DNA from: JAHEFU01 sp020440645
Lineage (GTDB): Bacteria; 4484-113; JAFGCY01
DNA length: 64,000 nucleotides
Direction of reading: 5' to 3'
NCBI GenBank assembly: GCA_020440645.1
Contig: JAGRNR010000007.1
Coordinates: forward strand, 39,631-103,630
Shown here: positions 40,401 through 45,988 of the stretch, in pieces
Layout of the letters: the number at the start of each line of letters is the position of its first letter
Numbering within the stretch: the first letter of the stretch is position 1
Program-made: the position numbers and the translations under genes
Notes under the pieces: model-generated
Databases searched by the model: none
What the model was told of the DNA's origin: nothing
Seen by the model: only the letters and a program-made list of their open reading frames with translations

Positions 40401-41778
40401 CGCCGGAGCACTGGACAGCCTCGGCATGAGCCGCCCGGAGCTTCTCTGGCTGGCCCAGCAGGAACGCAAGGCGGGACTACGGCATTCGACGCCGAAGCGA
40501 CGGGTCAGGGACCGGGGACCGGGGATCGGGGACCATGGAACGGAGGTCAGCCCTGAAGCTGACAATTACTCCTCCGGCAATGAGCAGGGAGCAATGAGCA
40601 ATGAGCGTGTCAGGAATGCTCATCCCGCATCCCGCATCTCTGATCCCTATCCTGGCAGCCGGACATCCCGGGAGGGGATCGACGAAGGAGATCCACGGGT
40701 GGGGATGTCAAACGGGCCGGCTGCCGGAGTACCAGCAACCAGCAACCAGCAACCAGTAACCTCCCAGTTGCCATTCGACGAGACGGCTCGCCTCGAGGAA
40801 TTCCGCCGGCGCATGGCCGGACGGCTCGATGACTACGACGAGCTGAAGCTCTGCGCGCTCGAGCTGAAGCATTACGGCATGCTGGTGCGCCGCCACCCGC
40901 TGAGCCTGTATGCCAACCTGGTCAGCGGGCTTGTCGACGCCCGGGAGATGCCGCGCTACGCCGGGCGCTGGGTGCGGATGCTCGGCTGGTGCATCGCCAC
41001 CAAGCGCGTCGACCTCTCGCGCCGCCGCCAGGTGCAGGACATGATCGAGCTGCAGGCTGCCAACCATGATGACCCGGAGCAGTACACCGCCGACGAGGAT
41101 GAGCTGAGCGTGAGTGGCATCGGTGGCGACGAGGACTACGAGCTGAATGACACAGCGGCCGACCTCGGCCTCGTCAGGCGCGGCGGCATGACCGACGACT
41201 GGGCCGTGGGCCGCGGGGATGGAACAGGCAACGGGGAACGGGGAACTGGCAAGAGTCAGGAGGGAGTAGGAGGTCAGGCCCATGGCCTGACAGGAGGCCA
41301 ATCCCATGGATTTGCTGAAACTGACAACTCACTACCGGCAACTGGTGGACGGCGGCTGGAAGCCGCCGCTACGGGTACCGAAACCCGAAACCCGAAACCC
41401 GAAACCTCTTCCGGTCCCGGGTCCCAGGTCCCTGGTCCCGCGCCGTCCCGCAACCGCGGGACGGACTCGCACACGATGGGCGGCTTCATCGGGCCCGGCA
41501 ACTCCATGAAGTTCATGAGCATGGAGGACCTGACCGGAACCTTCGAATGTACCCTGCGCGCTGACAAGTATGCCCGCTTCGCCCCGCTCACCCGCTACAC
41601 CGGCCCCTTCCTGATCACCGGCAAGGTGGAGGAGCAGTTCGGCACCTGCACATTGTCAATCCAGGAACTGAAGCTCCTGCGCCTCGACGAGTTAGACCGC
41701 CTGGTTGCCGACGATGCCGACGGCGGCCGCCGCAAGGGCAGCAAGCCGGCCAGCTACGCACCGATGGAGGCGAGGTAG
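37435..41778 (+). CDS. dnaE2: DnaE2-type error-prone DNA polymerase III alpha with in-frame repeat insertions
   Basis: 1447 residues; the family usually has about 1050-1100. N-terminal PHP domain (HLDAHSWYSFHDGVSAPEDL), palm with catalytic Asp in PDIDIDF (~373-380), helix-hairpin-helix region (GLPIAITERIVSARGHGPF) and C-terminal OB fold (TGTFECTLRADKYARF). Three blocks of low-complexity, repeat-derived sequence interrupt it at ~797-940, ~1017-1111 and ~1259-1342, all at domain junctions and all in frame; removing ~320 residues restores normal size. In other bacteria DnaE2 works with ImuB/Y-family polymerase in SOS mutagenesis. The GTG at 37435 is the first possible start; a stop lies just upstream. 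Confidence 0.88.
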   Translation: MHLDAHSWYSFHDGVSAPEDLCAQAAELGFEAFGIADTDGCYGLLHFHRAALKCGIHPVLGISLTDPQELKAQAGRRSLEAGIADPTASAALVIARDRDGYGELCRLATLRQLDPEFNLARALLGNTAHCYIISDRPELLRIILPRLGPHRVFMRCSPDYGEQLRARQIRQLKLARELKLHPVACTDVHFLRPQDQPVHHVLRAIGQNSGMDTARGVRRNWHYLGAPTELGGYYYDCPQALDNARKLAMATNVEFEYGKWLFPHYELPGGGEPARALHGLCRRSLDLKFGHPTEEYLARLEMELSAIERLGYTSYFLAVYDIVRESRRRRIPCLGRGSAANSLVSWLLGLTPVDPIRYDMYFERFLNPARKSPPDIDIDFNWRRRDEIVQYVYDRWGHERVAMISTHVTFRARSALREVAKVYGLGDREISTISRFLPNIRASGLDSVVRDFPEMRGVDLHSEPYCHVLPLATRLAGRPRHLGIHCGGIVIAPNHVDYFTGLQRAAKGFVVTQYDMHPVEAVGLIKIDLLGNRSLGVLEDTLATLREQGLKPDLTDHEKVSQDPATNALVRHGETMGCFYIESPAMRQLLKRLGVRDFLGLTAASSVIRPGVAESGMMQEYIRRVNGARHELRTHPRMLELLPETHGVMIYQEDVIRVAHELAGLSRSDADLMRRVMSKPHRHDGMLALGEKFVSGCEARGMDTASALEIWRQLASFSGYSFCKAHSASFATLSYQVAWLKAHYPAQFMAAVLDNGGGFYGARAYISECERLGLSILPPDVNHSGLQYRAEFGVVSGEVRLQSDNRDPGPGTGDRVGDGGAITPGVTVAQSGLSTTETQRTQCNEQGVRSKEPDHTTGSRTSRVGSEATRAGMSNRPAAWDGNEEEAISKEPDNTGNRRQGAAATPNSNLKPPCSSDNSPLTTDHSSAPTSHLQPPSPSIRLPLVVIKGLPIAITERIVSARGHGPFRSLPDFIRRCGPSESELDLLVLAGALDSLGMSRPELLWLAQQERKAGLRHSTPKRRVRDRGPGIGDHGTEVSPEADNYSSGNEQGAMSNERVRNAHPASRISDPYPGSRTSREGIDEGDPRVGMSNGPAAGVPATSNQQPVTSQLPFDETARLEEFRRRMAGRLDDYDELKLCALELKHYGMLVRRHPLSLYANLVSGLVDAREMPRYAGRWVRMLGWCIATKRVDLSRRRQVQDMIELQAANHDDPEQYTADEDELSVSGIGGDEDYELNDTAADLGLVRRGGMTDDWAVGRGDGTGNGERGTGKSQEGVGGQAHGLTGGQSHGFAETDNSLPATGGRRLEAAATGTETRNPKPETSSGPGSQVPGPAPSRNRGTDSHTMGGFIGPGNSMKFMSMEDLTGTFECTLRADKYARFAPLTRYTGPFLITGKVEEQFGTCTLSIQELKLLRLDELDRLVADDADGGRRKGSKPASYAPMEAR
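39829..39846 (+). repeat. Hairpin repeat G1
   Basis: GTCAGACT-TC-AGTCTGAC, inside dnaE2 block A. Preceded by GGAG and followed by AAC, like G2 and G3. Confidence 0.6.
39889..39924 (+). repeat. Repeat H1
   Basis: Starts GGAGGTGCG and ends GTCGCACAA, with an extra GATCACGCC/GGGCGTGA hairpin in the middle. The outer parts match H2 and H3. Confidence 0.5.
39936..39960 (+). repeat. CCACAGAG repeat C1
   Basis: AACCACAGAGACACAGAG followed by AACACAG, preceded by TTGTC. Translated in frame within dnaE2 block A. Similar runs lie at 41811 and, inverted, at 44160. Confidence 0.6.
40006..40071 (+). repeat. Palindromic repeat P1 (in frame in dnaE2)
   Basis: About 66 bp with ends GGCAGCCGG / CCGGCTGCC and inner arms ACATCCC / GGGATGT. 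It encodes GSRTSRVG ... GMSNRPAA. Confidence 0.75.
40127..40148 (+). repeat. Hairpin repeat T2 (inverted)
   Basis: GGCGGCAGGGTGCCGCC followed by GCTAC, inside dnaE2 block A; opposite orientation to T1. Confidence 0.55.
40546..40563 (+). repeat. Hairpin repeat G2
   Basis: GTCAGCCCTGAAGCTGAC (GTCAGC / GCTGAC arms), inside dnaE2 block B, preceded by GGAG. Confidence 0.55.
40654..40725 (+). repeat. Palindromic repeat P2 (in frame in dnaE2)
   Basis: About 72 bp with the same ends and inner arms as P1. It encodes GSRTSREG ... GMSNGPAA in the same frame; the middle differs from P1. Confidence 0.75.
41273..41291 (+). repeat. Hairpin repeat G3
   Basis: GTCAGGCC-CAT-GGCCTGAC, inside dnaE2 block C. 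Confidence 0.6.
41351..41372 (+). repeat. Hairpin repeat T3 (inverted)
   Basis: GGCGGCTGGAAGCCGCC followed by GCTAC, inside dnaE2 block C. Confidence 0.6.
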
Positions 41779-41810
41779 GAGGCGCTCAACGCAAGCCGCA
41801 CAGCAGGAAT

Positions 41811-41843
41811 TGTCAACCACAGAGCCACAGAGGACACAGAGAA
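41811..41843 (+). repeat. CCACAGAG repeat C2
   Basis: TGTCAACCACAGAGCCACAG then AGGACACAGAG. It sits in the 218-nt gap after dnaE2, a gap that otherwise holds H2 and the promoter of the HRDC gene. Confidence 0.6.
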
Positions 41844-41917
41844 ATCCTATAAGTGGAAGCACTCGGCGGTCTGGCGCTGCGGCAGTGCATCCGCGCATCC
41901 GGGTCGCGCTGCTCAAT

Positions 41918-41941
41918 GGAGGTGCGGCGCAAGTCGCACAA
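41918..41941 (+). repeat. Repeat H2
   Basis: A 24-bp sequence beginning GGAGGTGCGGCG and ending GTCGCACAA. It is the exact reverse complement of H3 at 44254-44277. Confidence 0.7.
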
Positions 41942-41954
41942 CACTAGACTGCGC

Positions 41955-41960
41955 TACAAT
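41955..41960 (+). promoter_or_regulatory. Probable -10 box of the HRDC-nuclease pair
   Basis: TACAAT, about 36 nt before the ATG at 41997, which has GAGAG 6 nt upstream. No clear -35. Confidence 0.4.
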
Positions 41961-41996
41961 GACTGGGTAGGATAGACCTCAGATTGAGAGTACAGA

Positions 41997-42467
41997 ATGT
42001 CCAAATACGACAATCTCGATGAATACCAGAACAGCCAGATAGAGGAACTGCGCCAACGGGTTGCCAAACTGGAAGAACAAGTCAGCTCACTGATGATGCA
42101 GTCACTGAGTCCCAAGCAACAAGCTCCCTCGTCTGAGTCATCTGAGCCAAAGGCAAAGCAGGAAGAACTGACCGAAGAAGAACAGAAGCTGTACGACACC
42201 TTGAAGGACTGGCGGTTCGCACGGGCCAAGGCAATGGAAAAGCCTGCATATGTAATCTGCAACAACCAGCTGCTGATCGCAATCTGTAAGATCAGACCCA
42301 GAACAGCAGAAGAACTGGACGAATTGCCAGGGGCTGGTGACAAGTTCATGGAAGCATATGCCAAAGAGGTATTGGAGATCGTCAACCCAGCACAAAAGCA
42401 AGAAACTCGCAGTTGGGACTATATGAGTTCGAAACGAAATGATGAAAATGAGGACCAGAGAGGTTAG
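41997..42467 (+). CDS. HRDC-domain protein
   Basis: 156 residues. An N-terminal coiled coil (IEELRQRVAKLEEQVSSL), a Ser/Glu-rich linker and an HRDC domain (~60-132: LYDTLKDWRFARAKAMEKPAYVI ... ICKIRPRTAEELDELPGAG). HRDC domains bind DNA and are normally attached to RecQ helicases or RNase D; a free-standing one with a coiled coil is less common. The gene is more AT-rich than dnaE2. It ends 2 nt before the next gene, so the two are surely co-transcribed. Confidence 0.82.
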   Translation: MSKYDNLDEYQNSQIEELRQRVAKLEEQVSSLMMQSLSPKQQAPSSESSEPKAKQEELTEEEQKLYDTLKDWRFARAKAMEKPAYVICNNQLLIAICKIRPRTAEELDELPGAGDKFMEAYAKEVLEIVNPAQKQETRSWDYMSSKRNDENEDQRG

Positions 42468-42469
42468 TA

Positions 42470-44047
42470 ATGTCTGATGCAACTCCCCACAGAAGCGAAA
42501 TAGGCTATACAGGCAAGACCTTCATTGGCAACTCGAGGCTCTTCCACACATTTGAAACGGATGATAGGGAGCTGGTTGAAGCAATAGAGAGTTATGCGGA
42601 AGGGCCGGCACGCGATGAGTTCATACTCTCAGCATTGAAGATTGGAGTACTGGCGCTTCGCAGAGCACAAGGGCAGATAGATGCTGAAGCGGTCCGAAAA
42701 GAAAGCGAAAGACTGCTGACAGCACTCGACTCTCGACTGGATGAGCATCAGAAGTCTGTGCAGAAGGATCTGTTGGCTTCTTTACGCGAGTATTTTGATC
42801 CACATGATGGGCGCTTCAATGAACGAGTGAACAGGCTGATTGCGAAGGATGGTGAACTGGAGCAGTTGATCCGGAGACAGATCGGAACGGAGGATTCAGA
42901 GTTGACAAGGACACTGGGTGCTCATCTGGGGGAGGCAAGCCCGCTGATGTCAATGCTCAGTCCTGATCAATCGCGGGGGGTATTGGCACTGATGAATCAG
43001 ATTCTGGAAAAGGAACTGACAGGCCAGCGGGATCGCATCCTCAGTGAGTTCAGTTTGGATAATGGCAACAGTGCACTTTCCAGGTTGGTGAAGGAACTTG
43101 GCCAGAAGCATGAGAATCTCCAGAGTGGAATCAATGAACGAATCGAGACTGTTGTTGGTGAGTTTTCGCTGGACAGCGAAGATTCTGCACTGAGTCGGCT
43201 TGTGAGTCGGGTTGAAAAAGCTCAGAGTAAGATCAGTAGTGAGTTTTCATTGGACGAAGATAGTTCGGCTCTGGCTCGCCTGAAAAAGGAGATCCTCGGC
43301 GTACTGGAAGGTCATAGCGAAGCTACACGAAGATTCGAGACTGAAGTCAGGGAAACCCTGGCAAGTATGCAGGCAAGGAAGGAGGAGGCAAAGAAGTCCA
43401 CAAGGCATGGAATTGAGTTTGAGGAAGCTGCCTGTGAACTTGTGATGCAGATATGCATTGCTACAGGAGACGTTGCTGAGCCCGTTGGGAACACTACTGG
43501 GTTGATCAGGAATTGCAAGGTTGGAGATTGCGTTGTTACGCTTGGCCCTGATTCTGCTTCCGCTGGAGAAAAGATCGTCCTGGAGTTCAAGGAGAGCAGT
43601 TCCTACACATTGGCAAAAGCACTTGAGGAGATTGACGAGGCAAGGCGAAATCGAGGAGCAAATGTAGGAATTTTCGTGTTTTCTGTAGAATCACTGCCGC
43701 GGGAACTTTCAGTCTTCCAGAGGTATGGCAGGGATTTGGTTGTTGTCTGGAATCAAGAGGATCCAATTAGTGACATCTACCTGAGTGCCGCAATCTCCGT
43801 TGCAAAGGCACTTTGCATTGATGGCAACGATGGTAATAGTGAGCGAGAAGTTGATTTCATTGAGTTGGAGAAGGCAATCAGGGACATTGAAAAGCACGCT
43901 GGCAGCCTTGATGAAATCAGCGGTGCTTCCGAATCAATCATCAGAAGTGGTGAGAAGATTCGAGATCGCGTACGGATTGCACAGAAGGGTCTTCAGAAGC
44001 ATGTTGTCATGCTTGATGAGATGCTGGCTACGTTGAAGTCTGGTTAG
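42470..44047 (+). CDS. Coiled-coil protein with PD-(D/E)XK nuclease-like domain
   Basis: 525 residues. Residues ~1-170 are helical. Three repeats follow at ~193, ~231 and ~260: EFSLDNGNSALSRLV, EFSLDSEDSALSRLV and EFSLDEDSSALARLK, each in a coiled coil. A compact alpha/beta domain (~310-440) has an Asp in KVGDCVVTL and an ExK in IVLEFKES, the layout of a PD-(D/E)XK nuclease core. A C-terminal helix pair ends the protein. DNA cleavage or end processing is inferred from the motif. With the HRDC partner it forms a two-gene DNA-transaction module between two mutagenic polymerases. Codon use is AT-richer than its neighbours, consistent with transfer. Confidence 0.72.
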   Translation: MSDATPHRSEIGYTGKTFIGNSRLFHTFETDDRELVEAIESYAEGPARDEFILSALKIGVLALRRAQGQIDAEAVRKESERLLTALDSRLDEHQKSVQKDLLASLREYFDPHDGRFNERVNRLIAKDGELEQLIRRQIGTEDSELTRTLGAHLGEASPLMSMLSPDQSRGVLALMNQILEKELTGQRDRILSEFSLDNGNSALSRLVKELGQKHENLQSGINERIETVVGEFSLDSEDSALSRLVSRVEKAQSKISSEFSLDEDSSALARLKKEILGVLEGHSEATRRFETEVRETLASMQARKEEAKKSTRHGIEFEEAACELVMQICIATGDVAEPVGNTTGLIRNCKVGDCVVTLGPDSASAGEKIVLEFKESSSYTLAKALEEIDEARRNRGANVGIFVFSVESLPRELSVFQRYGRDLVVVWNQEDPISDIYLSAAISVAKALCIDGNDGNSEREVDFIELEKAIRDIEKHAGSLDEISGASESIIRSGEKIRDRVRIAQKGLQKHVVMLDEMLATLKSG

Positions 44048-44050
44048 CAG

Positions 44051-44126
44051 AGCCGCCGGCCTGTTTGACATCCCCTCCCTGCGGATCTCAGCTGCGCTTC
44101 GATCCCCACCCAGGATGTCCGTCGGC
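44051..44126 (-). repeat. Palindromic repeat P3 (inverted)
   Basis: The minus strand reads GCCGACGGACATCCTGGGTG ... GGGGATGTCAAACAGGCCGGC, the same plan as P1 and P2. It lies in the non-coding gap after the nuclease gene. Confidence 0.7.
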
Positions 44127-44159
44127 TTTGATTCTGATGGGCAAGAGATATCCATTAGA

Positions 44160-44196
44160 AAAAACTCTGTGGTCTCTGTGTCCTCTGTGGTTAAAC
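44160..44196 (-). repeat. CCACAGAG repeat C3 (inverted)
   Basis: The minus strand reads TTTAACCACAGAGGACACAG then AGACCACAGAG. Confidence 0.6.
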
Positions 44197-44253
44197 GGAA
44201 CCGTATCGCCATTTATCGTTGCCAAACGAGCGCATGCGAGTCGGGTTGCCAGA

Positions 44254-44277
44254 TTGTGCGACTTGCGCCGCACCTCC
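44254..44277 (-). repeat. Repeat H3 (inverted)
   Basis: Exact inverted copy of the 24-bp H2. It ends 2 nt from the stop codon of the Y-family polymerase. The whole 44048-44278 gap is built of P3, C3 and H3. Confidence 0.7.
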
Positions 44278-44278
44278 A

Positions 44279-45691
44279 TCACACCGCACTTCGCTGCGGG
44301 CTCATGCTGACTGACACGCCGGCCTGGCTGTCCGTGCTGATGCGCTCGCTGCCGATCTGCTTCACGCCCGGGCCACTTAGCACCACGTCGCGGCCATGCT
44401 TATCGCGCAGGGCATCCAGCGTATGCGTGAGCTGGCGTTCCTTCGTGACTCTCCCCGGTTCGAACAGGCGCAGCTGGCTGAGGCCCGGCTTGAGCTTCTC
44501 CAGGCGCACGCCCAGCAGGCGGATGCGCAGGCGACGCGTGCGGGCCTCATCGAACAGCTGCAGCGCCGTTTCGTAGACAACACGGTCGAGGTCGGTAGGC
44601 TCGCTGAGCATCACACCGTGGGTGATAGTCTGGAAGTCACTGTAGCGGATCGTGACCGTCACATGCCCGGCAGCCAGGTCCTTCTCCCGCAGGCGGCGGC
44701 AGGCATCCTCCGTCAGGCGCCAGAGCGTACGGCGGATCAGCGCCGTGTCCAGGGTGTCGCGCTCGAGCGTCACCGAATGTCCGATGCTCTTGGGCTTCGC
44801 CCGCCCGGGGCCGAAGCCGATCGCCGGGGACTCATGCCCGTCCTCGCGCATCATCCGCCCCATTGACCCATGTTCGCTGTGCCCGCCACCGGTGTTGGGC
44901 GGCGGCACCGCACGGTCCTCACCATGCCTGAGCGTATTCACGAGGCTCCACATCCCGATCCCGAAGGTCTGGCGCAGCAGCGCCGGGTCCTGCTGGAGCA
45001 GCTGTCCGACGCGGTTGATGCCCATGTCGCGCAGCGTGCCCGCCGTGGCCGGGCCGATGCCCGGCACGTCCTGCACATCATGCGGGGCGAGGAAGGACAC
45101 GGCCTGTGCCGGCAGCACACGGAACACCCCGTCGGGCTTGGCGTGGCGGCTGGCCATCTTGGCCACCAGCCGCCCGGGGCCGATCCCGATCGACATCGGC
45201 AGCCCGACCTCACTGCGCACGCGGCGGCGCAGCTCCTCGGCGAACTCGACGATCCCACCATGGTCGCGCCGGAAGATGGTCTCGCAGCCGGTGATGTCCA
45301 TCTCGAACTCGTCCACGCTCTTCGGGCGAAACACCGGCACCAGCGCGGAGACGACGTCCTGCACGCGGCGGCTGTACAGCCCGTAGTTGCCATGCAGCCC
45401 ACTGTGCAGGAAGTTGACGGTCACGCCGCGGCGTTCGATGGTCTGCCCCTCGGCCAGCGGCTGGGAGGGGTCCAGCCCCAGGCGGCGGTAGGCCTCACCC
45501 ATCGGCATTGCGCTGTGCACCCCGAAGCGCCGTGCCTCATAGCTGCAGGCGGAGACCACGCCACGCCGGTGCGGCTGCCCGCCGATGATCACGGCCTGGC
45601 CGCGCAGCTCCGGCCGGTGCAGGCGCTCCACCTCGACGAAGAAGCAGTCCATGTCCGCCAGCATGATGATTCTTTCTGCTTGTCCATACAT
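44279..45691 (-). CDS. Y-family DNA polymerase (Pol IV/ImuB-like)
   Basis: 470 residues. Catalytic carboxylates are in MLADMDCFFVEVER and SVDEFEMD; the thumb HhH is near DVQDVPGIGPATAGTLRDMG; the little-finger domain follows. A C-terminal clamp-binding motif is visible in QLRLFEPG. Active-site residues look intact, unlike catalytically dead ImuB, so this may be a real DinB-type polymerase. The ATG at 45691 is 6 nt after TATACT and overlaps the operator-like ACATGT shared with dnaE2. The 5' promoter and repeats separate it from nrdJ on the same strand. Confidence 0.9.
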   Translation of the reverse strand: MYGQAERIIMLADMDCFFVEVERLHRPELRGQAVIIGGQPHRRGVVSACSYEARRFGVHSAMPMGEAYRRLGLDPSQPLAEGQTIERRGVTVNFLHSGLHGNYGLYSRRVQDVVSALVPVFRPKSVDEFEMDITGCETIFRRDHGGIVEFAEELRRRVRSEVGLPMSIGIGPGRLVAKMASRHAKPDGVFRVLPAQAVSFLAPHDVQDVPGIGPATAGTLRDMGINRVGQLLQQDPALLRQTFGIGMWSLVNTLRHGEDRAVPPPNTGGGHSEHGSMGRMMREDGHESPAIGFGPGRAKPKSIGHSVTLERDTLDTALIRRTLWRLTEDACRRLREKDLAAGHVTVTIRYSDFQTITHGVMLSEPTDLDRVVYETALQLFDEARTRRLRIRLLGVRLEKLKPGLSQLRLFEPGRVTKERQLTHTLDALRDKHGRDVVLSGPGVKQIGSERISTDSQAGVSVSMSPQRSAV

Positions 45692-45703
45692 GTGTATAGT
45701 ATA
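45687..45703 (-). promoter_or_regulatory. Leaderless promoter with SOS-box-like palindrome, Y-family polymerase
   Basis: The minus strand reads TATACT then ATACACATGTAT. The -10 is 6 nt before the ATG, and the ACATGT core overlaps the start codon. A further ACACAT lies about 25 nt upstream. A bound repressor would block both transcription and the start. Confidence 0.6.
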
Positions 45704-45785
45704 ACGTGGAAAATACAAATGTGTAGTAAAAACAGGGTGCAGGGAGGAGGTTGGAGTGGAGAGAGGAGAAGGGAAGCAGGGATCT

Positions 45786-45807
45786 GTAGCGGCTGCTTCC
45801 AGCAGCC
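45786..45807 (+). repeat. Hairpin repeat T4
   Basis: GTAGCGGCTGCTTCCAGCAG then CC, in the 297-nt gap between nrdJ and the Y-family polymerase; same layout as T1. Confidence 0.6.
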
Positions 45808-45829
45808 GGCCGGAATGCCAGCCCCGCCC

Positions 45830-45860
45830 GTGGCGATCACACCTGCTGTGTGATCACCAC
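45830..45860. terminator. Long hairpin in the nrdJ-polymerase gap
   Basis: GTGGCGATCACAC / GTGTGATCACCAC with loop CTGCT (one mismatch). It could end the nrdJ transcript, though no T run follows. The same gap holds a TTTTTT run and CAGCAACC-type repeats at 45956-45984 like those at 40731-40760. Confidence 0.45.
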
Positions 45861-45988
45861 GCCCTGGCTGTCCGGAGGCTCAGGGAAAGTAGTTGAAAAA
45901 ACTGTGACAAATGGCAGCCTGAGATGGCAATCGCTTGAAGAGTCAACCTGCTCCCGGCAACCAGCAACCAGTTCCCAGTAACCTGTGA

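Larger units (their letters stand above)
40483..40767 (+). repeat. In-frame insertion block B in dnaE2
   Basis: About 95 codons after the HhH region. It holds GGGGACCGG-type runs, hairpin G2 (40546), GAGCAATGA-type runs, CATCCCG runs, palindrome P2 (40654) in the same reading frame as P1, and CAGCAACC runs (40731-40760). Confidence 0.75.
41209..41460 (+). repeat. In-frame insertion block C in dnaE2
   Basis: About 84 codons just before the OB fold. It holds GGGGAACGG runs, hairpin G3 (41273), hairpin T3 (41351), GAAACCC runs (41380-41406) and a CCGGGTCCC/GGTCCC-rich stretch. Confidence 0.75.

Noticed and set aside
39823..41460. Inteins or introns in dnaE2
   Set aside because: The blocks lack intein splicing motifs (N-terminal Cys/Ser block, C-terminal HN), are too short, and consist of hairpins and simple runs that also occur outside genes.
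41811..44277. A transposon with inverted ends around the HRDC-nuclease pair
   Set aside because: C and H repeats do flank the pair in inverted orientation, but their order is C-H on the left and C-H again reading rightwards on the right; true inverted ends would give H-C. P3 has no partner on the left, and no transposase or target duplication is seen.
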